This document shows, piece after piece, positions 39,879 to 49,460 of a stretch of 64,000 nt of DNA (within the stretch, counting starts at the first letter, position 1; every line of letters begins with the position of its first letter). Location of the stretch: contig NZ_BAFN01000001.1 in the NCBI RefSeq assembly GCF_000949635.1, positions 744,001 to 808,000 of the forward strand, read 5' to 3'. Source of the DNA: Candidatus Brocadia sinica JPN1 (lineage in GTDB: Bacteria; Planctomycetota; Brocadiia; Brocadiales; Brocadiaceae). The notes below the pieces were generated by a model. It was given only the letters and a program-made list of their open reading frames with translations, was not told where the DNA came from and did not search any database. Both the position numbers and the translations under genes were made by a program.

Positions 39879-41330
39879 ATGAAGGGAATTTTGTCATTTG
39901 TTGGGGTATCAATACTTTTTGGTGTTTTGGGCGGCGTAATACAGGCTCAAAAACTGGACAAAGGGGTAGGGCCGTACGGTGAATTCTGGAAACCAATACC
40001 CACACAGAGATACTGGGCGCCGGACTATTTTTATTCACCGCCGGAAGAACCAAAAGGGATTTATACCGCCGATGAGTGCACGCTCTGCCATAAGGCATTA
40101 AATCCAGGCCTGGTAAAAGCATGGGCAGAAAGTAGCCATGCCAATCTGGACAAACTTCAGGGTTATCAAAAAGAAAAATTAGCCGAGATAGAAAAAAATC
40201 TTGGAAGAAAGCTTACCAAAGTGGGTTGCATCGATTGTCATGGAAAGGTTGGGGCAGAAAAACTGGATCATGCGAAAGAATTAGTAATGACCAGTTCCAC
40301 CCTTTGCGGTGAATGTCATAAACAAGAATATGAAGAGTTTGAATCTGAAAAACAGTATGGTATTCCGGACTGGAAACCGGGCAGGGAAAGCCACGCAAAG
40401 TCATACGATGCCAATCTGGACGTAGATGTATGGGCAGCAACAGATAAAAATGTCGTTCAAGGCTGCGACATGTGTCATAACATCCAGCACAAGTGTGACA
40501 GCTGCCATACCAGGCATGCCTTCAAGGCTTCTGAATCCAGGAGACCGGAGGCATGTCAAACCTGTCATAACGGACCAGACCACCCGGACATCGAATATTA
40601 CAGGGATTCCAAACACGGTTCTATCTATTTTATTGAAGGGCATACCTGGGATTGGAGCAAACAACTCAAGGATGCAAATTACATCTCTCCCACCTGCCAA
40701 TCCTGCCATATGTATTATAAAGGGCAGTATTCCCACAATATGGTCAGAAAGGCCATTATGGGTGAGGGCGATGTATTGTTTTATGACAACATCTTTAAAG
40801 GAATCAAACCAACGGATTATATTAAGAATAGCAAGGAATTAATGTCACGGCGAGAGGCATGGATTGAAGTCTGTGTAAAGTGCCATTCACCGAGATTCTC
40901 CCGGGATTATCTGGACTCCATGGATAAGGCCTCGGATTCGATTTTTCAATACGTGAGCGATGCCTATGCTACGATAAAATCCCTCTATGAAGAAGGGGCG
41001 CTTTATCCCATGCCCGAAAACAGGCCCAGGGCGCCTGCGCCGGTAACCGAAAAGTATCCTGATCTCCTGGGTGGTTTCTACGGTGAATTTTGGGCAAAGG
41101 ACGGCAATCCAAGCAGGATTGAAAAGGACTTTTTGTATATGTGGGAAAACGACGCATTTCTTGTCCGAAAGGGTTTGGCTCACATGAATCCCAACGGCTT
41201 TACCTATATTTCATGGTCAAACTTGCTCAAGAAATACGTGGATATCAAGAGTGAGGCAAATACCCTGCGGCGGTTGGCTGCACTGGAAAAGAAGAGAGTG
41301 CGGGCTCGGATCAAAACGAAAAACAAATAG
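39879..41330 (+). CDS. Octaheme hydroxylamine-oxidoreductase-like cytochrome c
   Basis: An exported protein of 483 aa from ATG 39879, which has GGAGGAAGAGG just upstream; the ATG at 39861 lies before this ribosome site. A signal peptide (MKGILSFVGVSILFGVLGGV) is followed by eight CxxCH haem sites in order: CTLCH, CIDCH, CGECH, CDMCH, CDSCH, CQTCH, CQSCH, CVKCH. This is the HAO/hydrazine-dehydrogenase pattern. NGPDHPD matches the catalytic Asp-His pair known from HAO, and SRDYLDSMD after the eighth haem holds a Tyr where oxidative members cross-link to the active-site haem. It probably works in the anammoxosome. Whether it oxidises hydroxylamine or hydrazine or reduces nitrite cannot be settled here. 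Confidence 0.9.
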   Translation: MKGILSFVGVSILFGVLGGVIQAQKLDKGVGPYGEFWKPIPTQRYWAPDYFYSPPEEPKGIYTADECTLCHKALNPGLVKAWAESSHANLDKLQGYQKEKLAEIEKNLGRKLTKVGCIDCHGKVGAEKLDHAKELVMTSSTLCGECHKQEYEEFESEKQYGIPDWKPGRESHAKSYDANLDVDVWAATDKNVVQGCDMCHNIQHKCDSCHTRHAFKASESRRPEACQTCHNGPDHPDIEYYRDSKHGSIYFIEGHTWDWSKQLKDANYISPTCQSCHMYYKGQYSHNMVRKAIMGEGDVLFYDNIFKGIKPTDYIKNSKELMSRREAWIEVCVKCHSPRFSRDYLDSMDKASDSIFQYVSDAYATIKSLYEEGALYPMPENRPRAPAPVTEKYPDLLGGFYGEFWAKDGNPSRIEKDFLYMWENDAFLVRKGLAHMNPNGFTYISWSNLLKKYVDIKSEANTLRRLAALEKKRVRARIKTKNK

Positions 41331-41362
41331 TATCTGTGTATATTTTGTTATAAATCACTGAT

Positions 41363-43654
41363 ATGGAAAATCTTACACAATGGCACCTCACTTTCGCCGG
41401 CATTGAAAATCTCTGGCTGCGTGTGCTTGTCTTATTTCTGGCGATTGCTGCGCTCTACTTTTCCTGGCTTGGCGTCAAAACGATCTCTCCCCTTGCCAGA
41501 CGATTGTTCCTCTTCACTCTCCGTTTTGCTGCTACAACACTTATAGTCATCCTCCTCCTCCAGCCGCAAATAGAACAGAAAGAAGTTCTTAAACTAAAAA
41601 ATAAAGTCGTATGCCTGCTGGATAATTCTGCAAGCATGACTCTGAAAGGAGGCGATACCGGCATCACCCGATTCCAGCTTGTGAATAAATTCTTCAAAGA
41701 CAATGCGCCTTTTATCGAAGAGCTGCAGAATAACTTTGATGTCGATTACCTATCCTTTTCCGATATCATCAAAGAGATCTCTTATAACGATATCGAAAGG
41801 GGTCTTGGTCTCGACGGCAAGAATACCGATATCATCCAGACGCTCAAGCTCCTGAAAAAACGCTATGAGGGTAAATCCGTCAGGGGATACCTGGTCTTTT
41901 CTGACGGCGCCGACACGACCGAACTTCCTTCAGGCGTAAACAAACTCGATATCATTTCCAGTCTTACAAGGGATCTTTCAGCCCCATTCTTTACGTTTTC
42001 ACCGGCCGGCAATATGGAGGCCAGAGATATCGCTATCAGCAATGTCTCTTACGACAGCTTCACCTTTGTGCGAAGTCCGTGGAAGGCAGATGTTGCCATA
42101 AAGATTTTTGGGTACAAAGACCTCAAATTCCCTGTTACGCTCAAACAAGGTAACGACATCATCTCGTCGAAGGTCTTAGATACGAGGAACGAAAGGGAAC
42201 TGCACATAGATCTGTCATTTACACCTCACACTACAGGAACATTCCTCTATACAATATCACTTCCCATCCAGCCCCATGAAGCCATTACGGAAAACAATCA
42301 GGTCAGTTTTCTGGTAAAGGTGGTACGCGATAAAATCAGGATTATGCATGTCTGTGGCCGCCCGTCCTGGGATGAACGTTTTCTGAGACGGGTATTAAAA
42401 AGCGACCCCAATATTGATCTCATATCCTTCTTTATCCTGCGGACGCCAACCGACGTCTCCGAGGCAAGAAATGAGGAACTCAGCCTTATACCTTTTCCCG
42501 TAGACGAACTGTTTACCCAGGTACTCAGCAGTTTTGATCTGATCATTTTCCAGAACTTTGATTATCGGCCCTACGATACCTCGTTCTTCCGATTTTCCCA
42601 TTACCTGGGTAACATCCAAAAATTTGTAACGGAAATGGGCGGAGGCTTTCTGATGATTGGCGGGGACATTTCGTTTTCACAAGGTGGATACGATGGCACT
42701 CCTATCGATGAAATCCTCCCCGTAAACCTCACCACGGGAAAAGATACCATTGATACAACCCGGTTAAAGGCAACCCTGACCAATGATGGGCTGAAACATC
42801 CGGTAACCGCCCTTGGCGCTGACACAGACAGAAATGTCGCTATTTGGAAAGACCTCCCCGAACTTGACGGATGCAATGTAACCGACGGGTTGAAGTCAGA
42901 TGCCGTACCACTGGCAACCTTTCCGGTAAAAGGAAATCCACCCCTTATTTCTGTTCGTGATGCAGGACAGGGCAGATGCATGGCCATTGCCACTGATTCT
43001 TTATGGCGATGGAATTTCCTTTCCGTTGGGAAAGGCGGAAGCAACAGGCATTATATAAAATTTTGGCAGAATTCCATAAAATGGCTCATCAAGGACCCTA
43101 CCTTAAACCCTATTCATATCATGGCAAACAAAGAAACGTTTTCCCCGGGTGAAGAAATACAAATTAAAATCGATGTTGTGGGTGGAAACTACCAGCCGCT
43201 GAGCGGCGTACAATTAGGAATAGACATCGCAAATGAATTTTCCGGGAAAAGCATATTCTCCGCAACCGGAGTCACCGGGAGTGATGGTCAATACAGATTC
43301 ACCGTCAAACACGACGGAGAAGGCTACTATATTGTGAAAGTGCTGGCAAAGAAAGAAAATGATGAAATCGGACAGGATTATGCCGTCTTCTGCATAGCTT
43401 TAGAAAACAAGGAATTCAAAGACCCTTCCATCAGAAGAGATATCCTTGCAAAACTTGCCGAGGTTTCCGGTGGAAAGCACTTTGACCTTCCCGCAACAAA
43501 TATCAGAGAAAAGTTTTCAATTGAAAATCCTCCTATTGTAAAACTCGTAGGCAAACGGCAAATCTCTCTGTGGGATAATGGTTACGTTTTTATGATGATA
43601 CTAACAATCGTTTCTCTCGAATGGTGGATACGAAAACGCCGTGGGTTAAGTTGA
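41363..43654 (+). CDS. Membrane-anchored VWA / glutamine-amidotransferase-like protein
   Basis: A 763-aa protein with two N-terminal transmembrane helices (about 18-37 and 48-68), a von Willebrand A-like domain starting VVCLLDNSASMTL (MIDAS DxSxS, about residue 86) and LVFSDGADTTELP. A class-I glutamine-amidotransferase-like fold (about 400-520) has FVTEMGGGFLMIGGDISFSQGGYDG. An Ig-like region (VGGNYQPLSGVQLGIDI) and a final transmembrane helix follow. Proteins of this layout are widespread in Planctomycetes and Bacteroidetes and have no settled function; surface or envelope assembly is a guess. It lies 32 bp after the HAO-like gene and may share its transcript. Confidence 0.8.
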   Translation: MENLTQWHLTFAGIENLWLRVLVLFLAIAALYFSWLGVKTISPLARRLFLFTLRFAATTLIVILLLQPQIEQKEVLKLKNKVVCLLDNSASMTLKGGDTGITRFQLVNKFFKDNAPFIEELQNNFDVDYLSFSDIIKEISYNDIERGLGLDGKNTDIIQTLKLLKKRYEGKSVRGYLVFSDGADTTELPSGVNKLDIISSLTRDLSAPFFTFSPAGNMEARDIAISNVSYDSFTFVRSPWKADVAIKIFGYKDLKFPVTLKQGNDIISSKVLDTRNERELHIDLSFTPHTTGTFLYTISLPIQPHEAITENNQVSFLVKVVRDKIRIMHVCGRPSWDERFLRRVLKSDPNIDLISFFILRTPTDVSEARNEELSLIPFPVDELFTQVLSSFDLIIFQNFDYRPYDTSFFRFSHYLGNIQKFVTEMGGGFLMIGGDISFSQGGYDGTPIDEILPVNLTTGKDTIDTTRLKATLTNDGLKHPVTALGADTDRNVAIWKDLPELDGCNVTDGLKSDAVPLATFPVKGNPPLISVRDAGQGRCMAIATDSLWRWNFLSVGKGGSNRHYIKFWQNSIKWLIKDPTLNPIHIMANKETFSPGEEIQIKIDVVGGNYQPLSGVQLGIDIANEFSGKSIFSATGVTGSDGQYRFTVKHDGEGYYIVKVLAKKENDEIGQDYAVFCIALENKEFKDPSIRRDILAKLAEVSGGKHFDLPATNIREKFSIENPPIVKLVGKRQISLWDNGYVFMMILTIVSLEWWIRKRRGLS

Positions 43655-43745
43655 GACAAAAAACACTTGCAATAAAATGCCTCATTTAGTATAGTTTATT
43701 TTTTGTTTTCCATACCTTAATCGGACGCTATTATAACGAGGGTAT

Positions 43746-44435
43746 ATGTATGATGGAAGAGGTTTTCACTTGATAATAGCGATTGATGGTCCCGCTGGTT
43801 CCGGGAAAAGCACCGTTGCCAGGATGCTGGCCAGACGGATGGGCTTTCGATATCTTGACACGGGCGCAATGTATCGGGCGCTTACGTGGAAGGCGATGCA
43901 GAAGGGTGTAAACCTCAATGACGAAAATGCCTTATGCCAGCTTATGGATAAAACTTCCATAGAATTCCACCAGAAGGACGGGAACTTACATGTATTCGTG
44001 GACAGCGTTAACGTCACGGAGGAAATCCGTTTACCCGCTGTCACAAATAATGTTCATTATATCTCAAATGCGCCCGGCATCCGGCATCGTATGGTAGAAC
44101 TGCAGCGAAAACTTGCAGGAGAAGGAAACACCGTTGCTGAGGGAAGGGATATGGGGACAGTTGTTTTCCCGCATGCAGAAAGAAAATTTTTTCTGGATGC
44201 GGAGATTGAGGTGCGCGCCAGAAGGCGCTATGGTGAGTTTAAGCCATCGGACCACGGACTCTCCTATGCCAATGTTATACAGGATATGGAAATACGGGAC
44301 AGGCGCGATACAACAAGAAACAACTCACCCTTAACAAAGAGCAACGATGCGATTTACATAGATACTACAGATTTGACTATTGAGGAAGTGCTGAATCTGA
44401 TATTGAAAGAAATCAGGTTCATCGTGAAGACGTAG
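43746..44435 (+). CDS. cmk: Cytidylate kinase
   Basis: Phosphorylates CMP and dCMP in the cytoplasm. The 229-aa frame has the P-loop IAIDGPAGSGKST, the CMP-binding YLDTGAMYRA, EGRDMGTVVFP, and the lid region EIRDRRDTTRNNSPL. Family members begin just before the P-loop strand, so translation may start at TTG 43770 (221 aa), which has GGAAGAGG 7 nt upstream, rather than at ATG 43746. It is followed by rpsA, the classical cmk-rpsA gene order. Confidence 0.94.
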   Translation: MYDGRGFHLIIAIDGPAGSGKSTVARMLARRMGFRYLDTGAMYRALTWKAMQKGVNLNDENALCQLMDKTSIEFHQKDGNLHVFVDSVNVTEEIRLPAVTNNVHYISNAPGIRHRMVELQRKLAGEGNTVAEGRDMGTVVFPHAERKFFLDAEIEVRARRRYGEFKPSDHGLSYANVIQDMEIRDRRDTTRNNSPLTKSNDAIYIDTTDLTIEEVLNLILKEIRFIVKT

Positions 44436-44520
44436 GGCTTTCGTACAGGGTCTAAGCGTATTTTATTTCATGAAACTTTTTTCGTTTATTTATTTTTTAT
44501 TTCGGAGAAATCATCAAATT

Positions 44521-46272
44521 ATGGATCGTGATATTTTAAAAGAGTACAATGTGAATTTAACCGACATTGAAAGAGAAGTTGAAGAAATTATGGGAGGCGA
44601 GGATACCAAAAAGAAGGTGGAATCTACGTATTATGATTCTATCCAGAATTTCGAAGTGGGCTCGGTTCTCAAAGGCCGTATCCTCAGCGCTCTGGGAGAT
44701 AACATTGTCATAGACTGCGGATATAAATCCGAGGGTATGATACCCAAATCTGAATTTGATGATCCCTCCGAAATAAGGATTGGCGAGGATGTAGAAGTTT
44801 TATTAGAAGCAGTAGAGGATGATTCGGGACTGATTAAATTATCCAAACGCAAAGCAGACCGCATACGTGGATGGGAAAGGGTTATTGCAAAATATAAAGA
44901 AGGCGACATCATAACGGGACGTGTTACGAGAAAGATTAAGGGAGGTCTCCTCGTAGATATGGGCGTGCCGATATTTTTACCAGCCTCACAGATTGATGTA
45001 AAGCCGCCTGGCGACATTTCTCAATACATCGGACAAGAAGTCACCTGCCGAATCCTTAAAATCGATGAGGCCCGGCAAAACATCGTTGTTTCCAGAAGAA
45101 AGCTCATTGAGGAGGAACGAGATAAAAAGAAGCAAGGGCTATTGGCGGAAATTGCAGTCGGACAAATCAGAAAGGGCGTGGTAAAGAACATTGCCGACTT
45201 CGGCGCATTTATTGATCTTGGCGGACTTGATGGACTCCTCCATATTACCGATATGAGCTGGGGCAGGATAAGCCACCCGTCAGAGTTGCTTGCCATAGAT
45301 GATGAAGTCGAGGTAAAAATACTTGACATCGATAAGGAAAAGGGGAAGGTCGCTCTGGGACTAAAACAAAAGTCTCAAAACCCATGGTTGCAGATAGAAG
45401 AAAAATACCCTGTAGGCTCGAGGGTGAAAGGCCAGGTTGTCAACATTATGTCTTATGGCGCATTCGTAAAGCTGGAAACGGGCATCGAAGGTCTTGTACA
45501 TATCTCAGAAATGTCCTGGACGCGCCGCATTAATCATCCGTCAGAAATGGTGGCTATCGGGGACATGGTAGAAGTTGTCGTCCTGAAAATAGATAAAGAG
45601 AAAGAGGAGATTTCTCTCAGTATGAAACAGACAGAGGTCAACCCCTGGACGGTCATTGAAGAGAAATATCCAGCCGGAACGAAGATCAAGGGTCGCGTCC
45701 GCAACCTGACCAACTACGGCGCATTTATCGAGATTGAAGAGGGCGTGGATGGCTTGCTTCACATATCCGACATGTCCTGGGCAAAGAAAGTAGGGCATCC
45801 CTCCGAAATTGTTAAGAAGGGAGACAAAATTGAGGCCATCGTACTTTCAGTTGACCGTGAAAAAAAGAGGGTTGCCTTGGGTCTGAAACAACTCTCCGAC
45901 GATCCATGGACAAAAGAAATCCCCGAAAAATTTAAGGTCGGCGATGTCATCACCGGCAAGGTTACCAAACTGACAAATTTTGGCGCATTTCTGGAACTCG
46001 GCAAAGGGATCGAAGGATTGCTGCATATCTCGGAATTATCCAGCGAAAAGGTCACCAATCCTGCCGATGTTGTCAATATCGGTGATGAACTGGAAGTCAG
46101 GATTATTCGTATCGAACCTGAAGCCAGAAAGATAGGGCTCAGCCTCAAAAAATTATCCGATGCAGAAGGGAGAGGCGCGGTAACATCACCTTCAAACGCG
46201 GGTTCTCAGCAGCAATCAGGCGGAGAAACTGCAGGCACATCAGAAAAGGATTCGGGCGTTACGAACGGTTAA
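44521..46272 (+). CDS. rpsA: 30S ribosomal protein S1
   Basis: 583 aa from ATG 44521 ([10 protein letters not shown]); an upstream frame extension to 44470 is hydrophobic and atypical. Six S1 RNA-binding domains are visible, each starting like [83 protein letters not shown] and [20 protein letters not shown]. The protein promotes mRNA binding to the 30S subunit. A Ser/Gly-rich tail ends it. The position after cmk is conserved widely. Confidence 0.96.
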   Translation: MDRDILKEYNVNLTDIEREVEEIMGGEDTKKKVESTYYDSIQNFEVGSVLKGRILSALGDNIVIDCGYKSEGMIPKSEFDDPSEIRIGEDVEVLLEAVEDDSGLIKLSKRKADRIRGWERVIAKYKEGDIITGRVTRKIKGGLLVDMGVPIFLPASQIDVKPPGDISQYIGQEVTCRILKIDEARQNIVVSRRKLIEEERDKKKQGLLAEIAVGQIRKGVVKNIADFGAFIDLGGLDGLLHITDMSWGRISHPSELLAIDDEVEVKILDIDKEKGKVALGLKQKSQNPWLQIEEKYPVGSRVKGQVVNIMSYGAFVKLETGIEGLVHISEMSWTRRINHPSEMVAIGDMVEVVVLKIDKEKEEISLSMKQTEVNPWTVIEEKYPAGTKIKGRVRNLTNYGAFIEIEEGVDGLLHISDMSWAKKVGHPSEIVKKGDKIEAIVLSVDREKKRVALGLKQLSDDPWTKEIPEKFKVGDVITGKVTKLTNFGAFLELGKGIEGLLHISELSSEKVTNPADVVNIGDELEVRIIRIEPEARKIGLSLKKLSDAEGRGAVTSPSNAGSQQQSGGETAGTSEKDSGVTNG

Positions 46273-46306
46273 TGATCCCATCGTACAGCAAAAAGGAGAG
46301 ATACAT

Positions 46307-47119
46307 ACGGAATCGGCTTTACAAATATATCTGAAAGAAATTAACCAAATTCCGTTATTATCTCCTGAAGAGGAAAAAGAAATAACAAAAAAAGTTGTGG
46401 AGGGAGATGAGAAGGCGCGGGAAAAACTGATACGTTCCAACCTGCGCCTGGTGGTTAGTATTGCAAAAGAGTATACCAACCGGGGGCTTTCCTTTTTGGA
46501 TCTGATCGAAGAGGGAAATATCGGTCTGATTCGTGCTGTTCAGGGATTCGACCCATCGACCGGCTATAAATTCAGCACGTATGCCACGTGGTGGATCAAA
46601 CAGGCAATCCGCCGGGCTTTAACGGATAAGACAAAAACAATCCGTATCCCCTCGTACATGATCCAGAAAATATCCAAACTGAAAACTGCATCGACCGGTC
46701 TCCTGGACAGGCTTGAAAGGCCTCCCAGCCGTGAAGAAATTGCAGAACAGATGGATATTACGGCAAAAAAAGTCGAATCCATAGAACACGCTATACGCTC
46801 AACGGGATCCCTCAGCAAAACGGACATTACTGGTTCCGACCTTATATGGGCTCTGGATAGTATTGTACCAGACAGCAGAACGCCTGCGCCTGAAGACGAA
46901 ATGGAAGAAGCTTATGAAAGGGAAAGTCTGGAAAGACTCCTGGAGGTTATTGATAAAAGAGAGGCCACCATCATAAAGCTGCGATATGGATTGATCGATG
47001 GTAAACCAAAGACGTTGGAGGAGATTGGCGCGCGGTTACGTATAAGCCGTGAGCGCGTGAGACAAATAGAGAAAGAGGTCATCAAAAAATTACATTATAT
47101 TTTGACAAAAGAAAAATAG
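46307..47119 (+). CDS. Primary-type sigma factor (sigma-70 family) with apparent ACG start
   Basis: An RNA polymerase sigma factor. From 46307 the frame reads (first residue)[21 protein letters not shown], region 1.2, then region 2 ([41 protein letters not shown]), region 3, and region 4 with the helix-turn-helix [20 protein letters not shown]. It is 270 aa. No ATG, GTG or TTG lies before region 1.2 after the rpsA end. AAAAGGAG at 46291-46298 is 8 nt before ACG 46307, so ACG or a sequencing error in an ATG is the likely start. The first standard start, GTG 46397, would delete region 1.2. Confidence 0.85.
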   Translation, partial: TESALQIYLKEINQIPLLSPEEEKEITKKVVEGDEKAREKLIRSNLRLVVSIAKEYTNRGLSFLDLIEEGNIGLIRAVQGFDPSTGYKFSTYATWWIKQAIRRALTDKTKTIRIPSYMIQKISKLKTASTGLLDRLERPPSREEIAEQMDITAKKVESIEHAIRSTGSLSKTDITGSDLIWALDSIVPDSRTPAPEDEMEEAYERESLERLLEVIDKREATIIKLRYGLIDGKPKTLEEIGARLRISRERVRQIEKEVIKKLHYILTKEK

Positions 47120-47127
47120 ATAAACCT

Positions 47128-47643
47128 ATGAATGATTTAAAAAAACTGATACGGGATATACCAGACTTTCCGAAAAAAGGCATTATTTTTAAAGATATCA
47201 CACCACTCTTGCAAAATCCAAAGGGACTGAGAGGCGCAGTTGAATCGATTTCTGATTATTACAAAGATAAGAAGGTCGATATCGTAGTTGGCGCTGAGGC
47301 GCGCGGTTTTATCCTGGCTCCAACCGTCGCCTTCAATTTAGGCGCAGGTTTTACCCCTATCAGAAAACCAGGAAAACTTCCCTATGAAAAGATTAGCATG
47401 AGCTACGCCCTTGAATATGGCACTGATATGCTCGAAATACACAAGGATGGCATTGCGAAAGGGCAGCAGGTGCTCTTGGTAGATGATTTGCTGGCAACCG
47501 GCGGAACCATGGCCGCCTGCTGTAAACTGGTCGAATCTCTTGGCGGGAACATTGTGGGATGTGCCTTTTTGATTGAGCTGACATTTCTTAATGGCAAGAA
47601 GGCCTTAGATAACTACGACATATTTTCAGTTATCAGATACTGA
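47128..47643 (+). CDS. apt: Adenine phosphoribosyltransferase
   Basis: Converts adenine plus PRPP to AMP in the cytoplasm (purine salvage). The 171-aa protein has family strings IRDIPDFPKKGIIFKDITPLL, VVGAEARGFILAPTVA, FTPIRKPGKLP, and the PRPP-binding VLLVDDLLATGGTMAA. It starts 8 bp after the sigma-factor stop and is presumably cotranscribed. Confidence 0.95.
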   Translation: MNDLKKLIRDIPDFPKKGIIFKDITPLLQNPKGLRGAVESISDYYKDKKVDIVVGAEARGFILAPTVAFNLGAGFTPIRKPGKLPYEKISMSYALEYGTDMLEIHKDGIAKGQQVLLVDDLLATGGTMAACCKLVESLGGNIVGCAFLIELTFLNGKKALDNYDIFSVIRY

Positions 47644-47710
47644 AAAACATTTCAAACCCAATCTTCTGATTCGTTTCCCAAGCCGCATGAAAAAAACTCT
47701 TTGGTCTCAG

Positions 47711-47974
47711 TTATTTTAAAGTTATTTCAATCGATTGGCCTTCCTTCCATATTTGATTGAATATCTTTGCATTCTTCAACGCATCCATTACCTGTTTTTC
47801 AATCCACATAACTACATCACTATAACCGCAGCTAAAACATCTTACCATCCATGGAACTTTCATCGTTTTTACCATTACTGAAACAGCTTCACCATCACAA
47901 TTCGGACATTTGGTTGAAGAAATGACTGCCTTATATTTTTCCCCGATTTCTTTATTCGAAAAATGTTCTGACAT
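47711..47974 (-). CDS. Small zinc-ribbon protein
   Basis: 87 aa from ATG 47974, which has AGGAG 7 nt upstream; the longer frame from 48007 lacks one. Four cysteines in CPNCDG and CFSCGY make a treble-clef or zinc-ribbon site. Function unknown. It converges on apt. Confidence 0.65.
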   Translation of the reverse strand: MSEHFSNKEIGEKYKAVISSTKCPNCDGEAVSVMVKTMKVPWMVRCFSCGYSDVVMWIEKQVMDALKNAKIFNQIWKEGQSIEITLK

Positions 47975-48115
47975 TTTTATACTCCTAGAGAAGGATTTGC
48001 ATATCAAATCGCTGTACTACACAACAAAACCTATCACTGAAAAGTTTCCGGCTGTCTATTTTTCTGAGCTTTTCATGTAAGTCTGAATCCTCAATGGTCT
48101 TTTCGGCAATAATCA

Positions 48116-48160
48116 TGGTGGGCGCTACTGGATTCGAACCCCTGATCCCTTGCGCGCGAA
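48116..48160 (-). other. tRNA 3'-end remnant, apparently recombinant
   Basis: On the minus strand the sequence reads AGGGGTTCGAATCCAGTAGC then GCCCACCA: a T-loop and an acceptor end with CCA. The T-stem halves AGGGG and CCAGT do not pair. The left half resembles the tmRNA-type att repeats at 16 and 21 kb, the right half a GCGCCCA-type tRNA. Probably the scar of an integration event. The rest of 47975-48350 holds no gene. Confidence 0.5.
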
Positions 48161-48352
48161 TTAATAAAAACCAGTTTAGCCGTTTTTAGGTTTAGTTTCA
48201 AGTAATTTGTTTTGTCTGACGGATAAGCAAAACCGGGAAAGGCTATTTTAAGCCAGTTTCCGGCTATTTTGTGATCTTGTGTTCACATCTTGTTCACACC
48301 CTTAAACGGATGTTCGCCTCAAGGCATTTCTCCATACATCTCGATTTTGTTC

Positions 48353-48381
48353 TTGACATACAACGATATTCGTGTTATGGT
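48353..48381 (+). promoter_or_regulatory. Promoter of riboswitch B
   Basis: TTGACA (48353-48358), a 17-bp spacer and TATGGT (48376-48381). The predicted start near 48388 is about 17 nt upstream of the aptamer. Confidence 0.65.
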
Positions 48382-48404
48382 ACGCCGGAAATTGGTGAAA
48401 AATA

Positions 48405-48507
48405 TACGATAAAGGCAAACCCTGAGTGATCAGGGGACGCAAAGTAACAGGATCTCTGGTATACCCGGCGAACTAGCGAACAGACAGACAGCCTTACTGC
48501 CGAAGAT
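48405..48507 (+). ncRNA. c-di-GMP-I (GEMM-I) riboswitch B
   Basis: CGATAAAGGCAAACC, the CCTGAGTGATCAGG hairpin with a GTGA tetraloop, GGGACGCAAAG, then a short variable arm and ACTGCCGAAG. It has the same layout as riboswitch A with a shorter variable arm. It controls the PqqD-like gene 87 bp downstream through the overlapping terminator. Confidence 0.85.
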
Positions 48508-48540
48508 GTTTGGAAAAAATCTTTGCAGTAAGGCTTTTTT
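48490..48540 (+). terminator. Intrinsic terminator under riboswitch B
   Basis: AGCCTTACTGC pairs with GCAGTAAGGCT, followed by six T. The 5' arm doubles as the aptamer 3' strand. Confidence 0.85.
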
Positions 48541-48593
48541 GTTTGGTTTTCCACTCTATACTCATCTGCGCCCAAAATGGAAATTTACAACAT

Positions 48594-48869
48594 ATGAACA
48601 CAACGAAACCTCTTCGTAAACCAGGCATTATTGTACAGGATATTGGACATGAGACCTTGCTGTACAATGTCCGGGGAAAGGCGGTGCATATCCTTAATCC
48701 CACCGCAAGACTTATCTGGGAACTGTGTGATGGTGTGCATACGGTAGCGGAGATAGAGCAGGCGATCAGATCGAAATTTTCTATGGTCAGTGAACATGCT
48801 GTGTCAGGAGATATTCAAAGAACATTGGAGGTCTTCGCAAGCAAAGGTGTGTTGGAGAATAAGGCATGA
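48594..48869 (+). CDS. PqqD-family peptide-binding (RRE-like) protein
   Basis: 91 aa from ATG 48594; the frame upstream to 48510 lies in the terminator and is not protein-like. The fold pattern is that of PqqD: GHETLLYNVRGKAVHILNPT, ARLIWELCDG, HTVAEIEQAI, and a wHTH end VFASKGVLENK. PqqD-like domains bind leader peptides for modifying enzymes. An HprK-like kinase and an NTase-like gene occur 10-15 kb downstream, partners often seen with PqqD-like proteins. It is controlled by riboswitch B. The client peptide may be one of the 40-aa peptides nearby; that is inference. Confidence 0.85.
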   Translation: MNTTKPLRKPGIIVQDIGHETLLYNVRGKAVHILNPTARLIWELCDGVHTVAEIEQAIRSKFSMVSEHAVSGDIQRTLEVFASKGVLENKA

Positions 48870-48949
48870 GGTTATCGTCCATGGTAAATACCGAAAACAA
48901 TAAGGCCCGTGCCGCAACTCCTGAGGTGTACTTTTACATCTTAGAGTAT

Positions 48950-49003
48950 AAGTGTGTCATGACACACTTATGTGTAGGCACACTTGTGTGACATGGCACG
49001 CTT
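48950..49003 (-). repeat. 54-nt palindrome-rich dispersed element, copy 2
   Basis: Inverted relative to the copy at 9645-9698, with the identical perfect 20-bp palindrome AAGTGTGTCATGACACACTT (48950-48969) and two diverged AAGTGTG-type half-sites at the same spacing. Confidence 0.6.
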
Positions 49004-49154
49004 TTTATCTATGTTGTTTGAATAATTCCATGGATGTTTGTTTTTGTCATTATGATCATAATTTATTTCAAAAAGAAGTCTTATAACTAAAAAGCTCATC
49101 AATACTCTTGCCTGTTTAAGTTTGGCCTTATTATTGCTAGTTAATTATTGAATA

Positions 49155-49275
49155 CATCACGATAAAGGTAAACCTTGAGCGATCAGGGGGCGCAAAGTAA
49201 AGGGTCTTTACAAGCCGCTTAAACGGTTTAAACAGTTTAAACCGTTTACTGAAAGACAGCCTTACTGCCGAAGAT
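49155..49275 (+). ncRNA. c-di-GMP-I (GEMM-I) riboswitch C
   Basis: ACGATAAAGGTAAACC, TTGAGCGATCAGG with a GCGA tetraloop, GGGCGCAAAG, a variable arm holding a self-complementary TTTAAAC-rich stretch, and ACTGCCGAAG. It precedes the first 40-aa peptide gene and the two secreted proteins after it. Confidence 0.85.
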
Positions 49276-49308
49276 GTTTGGAAAAAATCTTTGCAGTAAG
49301 GCTTTTTT
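49258..49308 (+). terminator. Intrinsic terminator under riboswitch C
   Basis: AGCCTTACTGC / GCAGTAAGGCT stem followed by a six-T tract; overlaps the aptamer 3' strand as in the other copies. Confidence 0.85.
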
Positions 49309-49460
49309 GTTTGGTTTTAAGGGAAAATTTAGCATAGAACGAACCATACGTAAGCAGTCAATGGTCAGCTATCAGTGGTCAGTTTGCAACGAAAAGGCTG
49401 GCTGGTGGCTGAAGGCTCAGATTGATCGAGAGAATTTTTTATCATAGAAAGGAGTATACC

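Noticed and set aside
48405-49308. Reading the riboswitch-terminator units as transposon ends
   Set aside because: Four copies share only the aptamer core and terminator, variable arms differ, and each precedes a gene; this is riboswitch behaviour.
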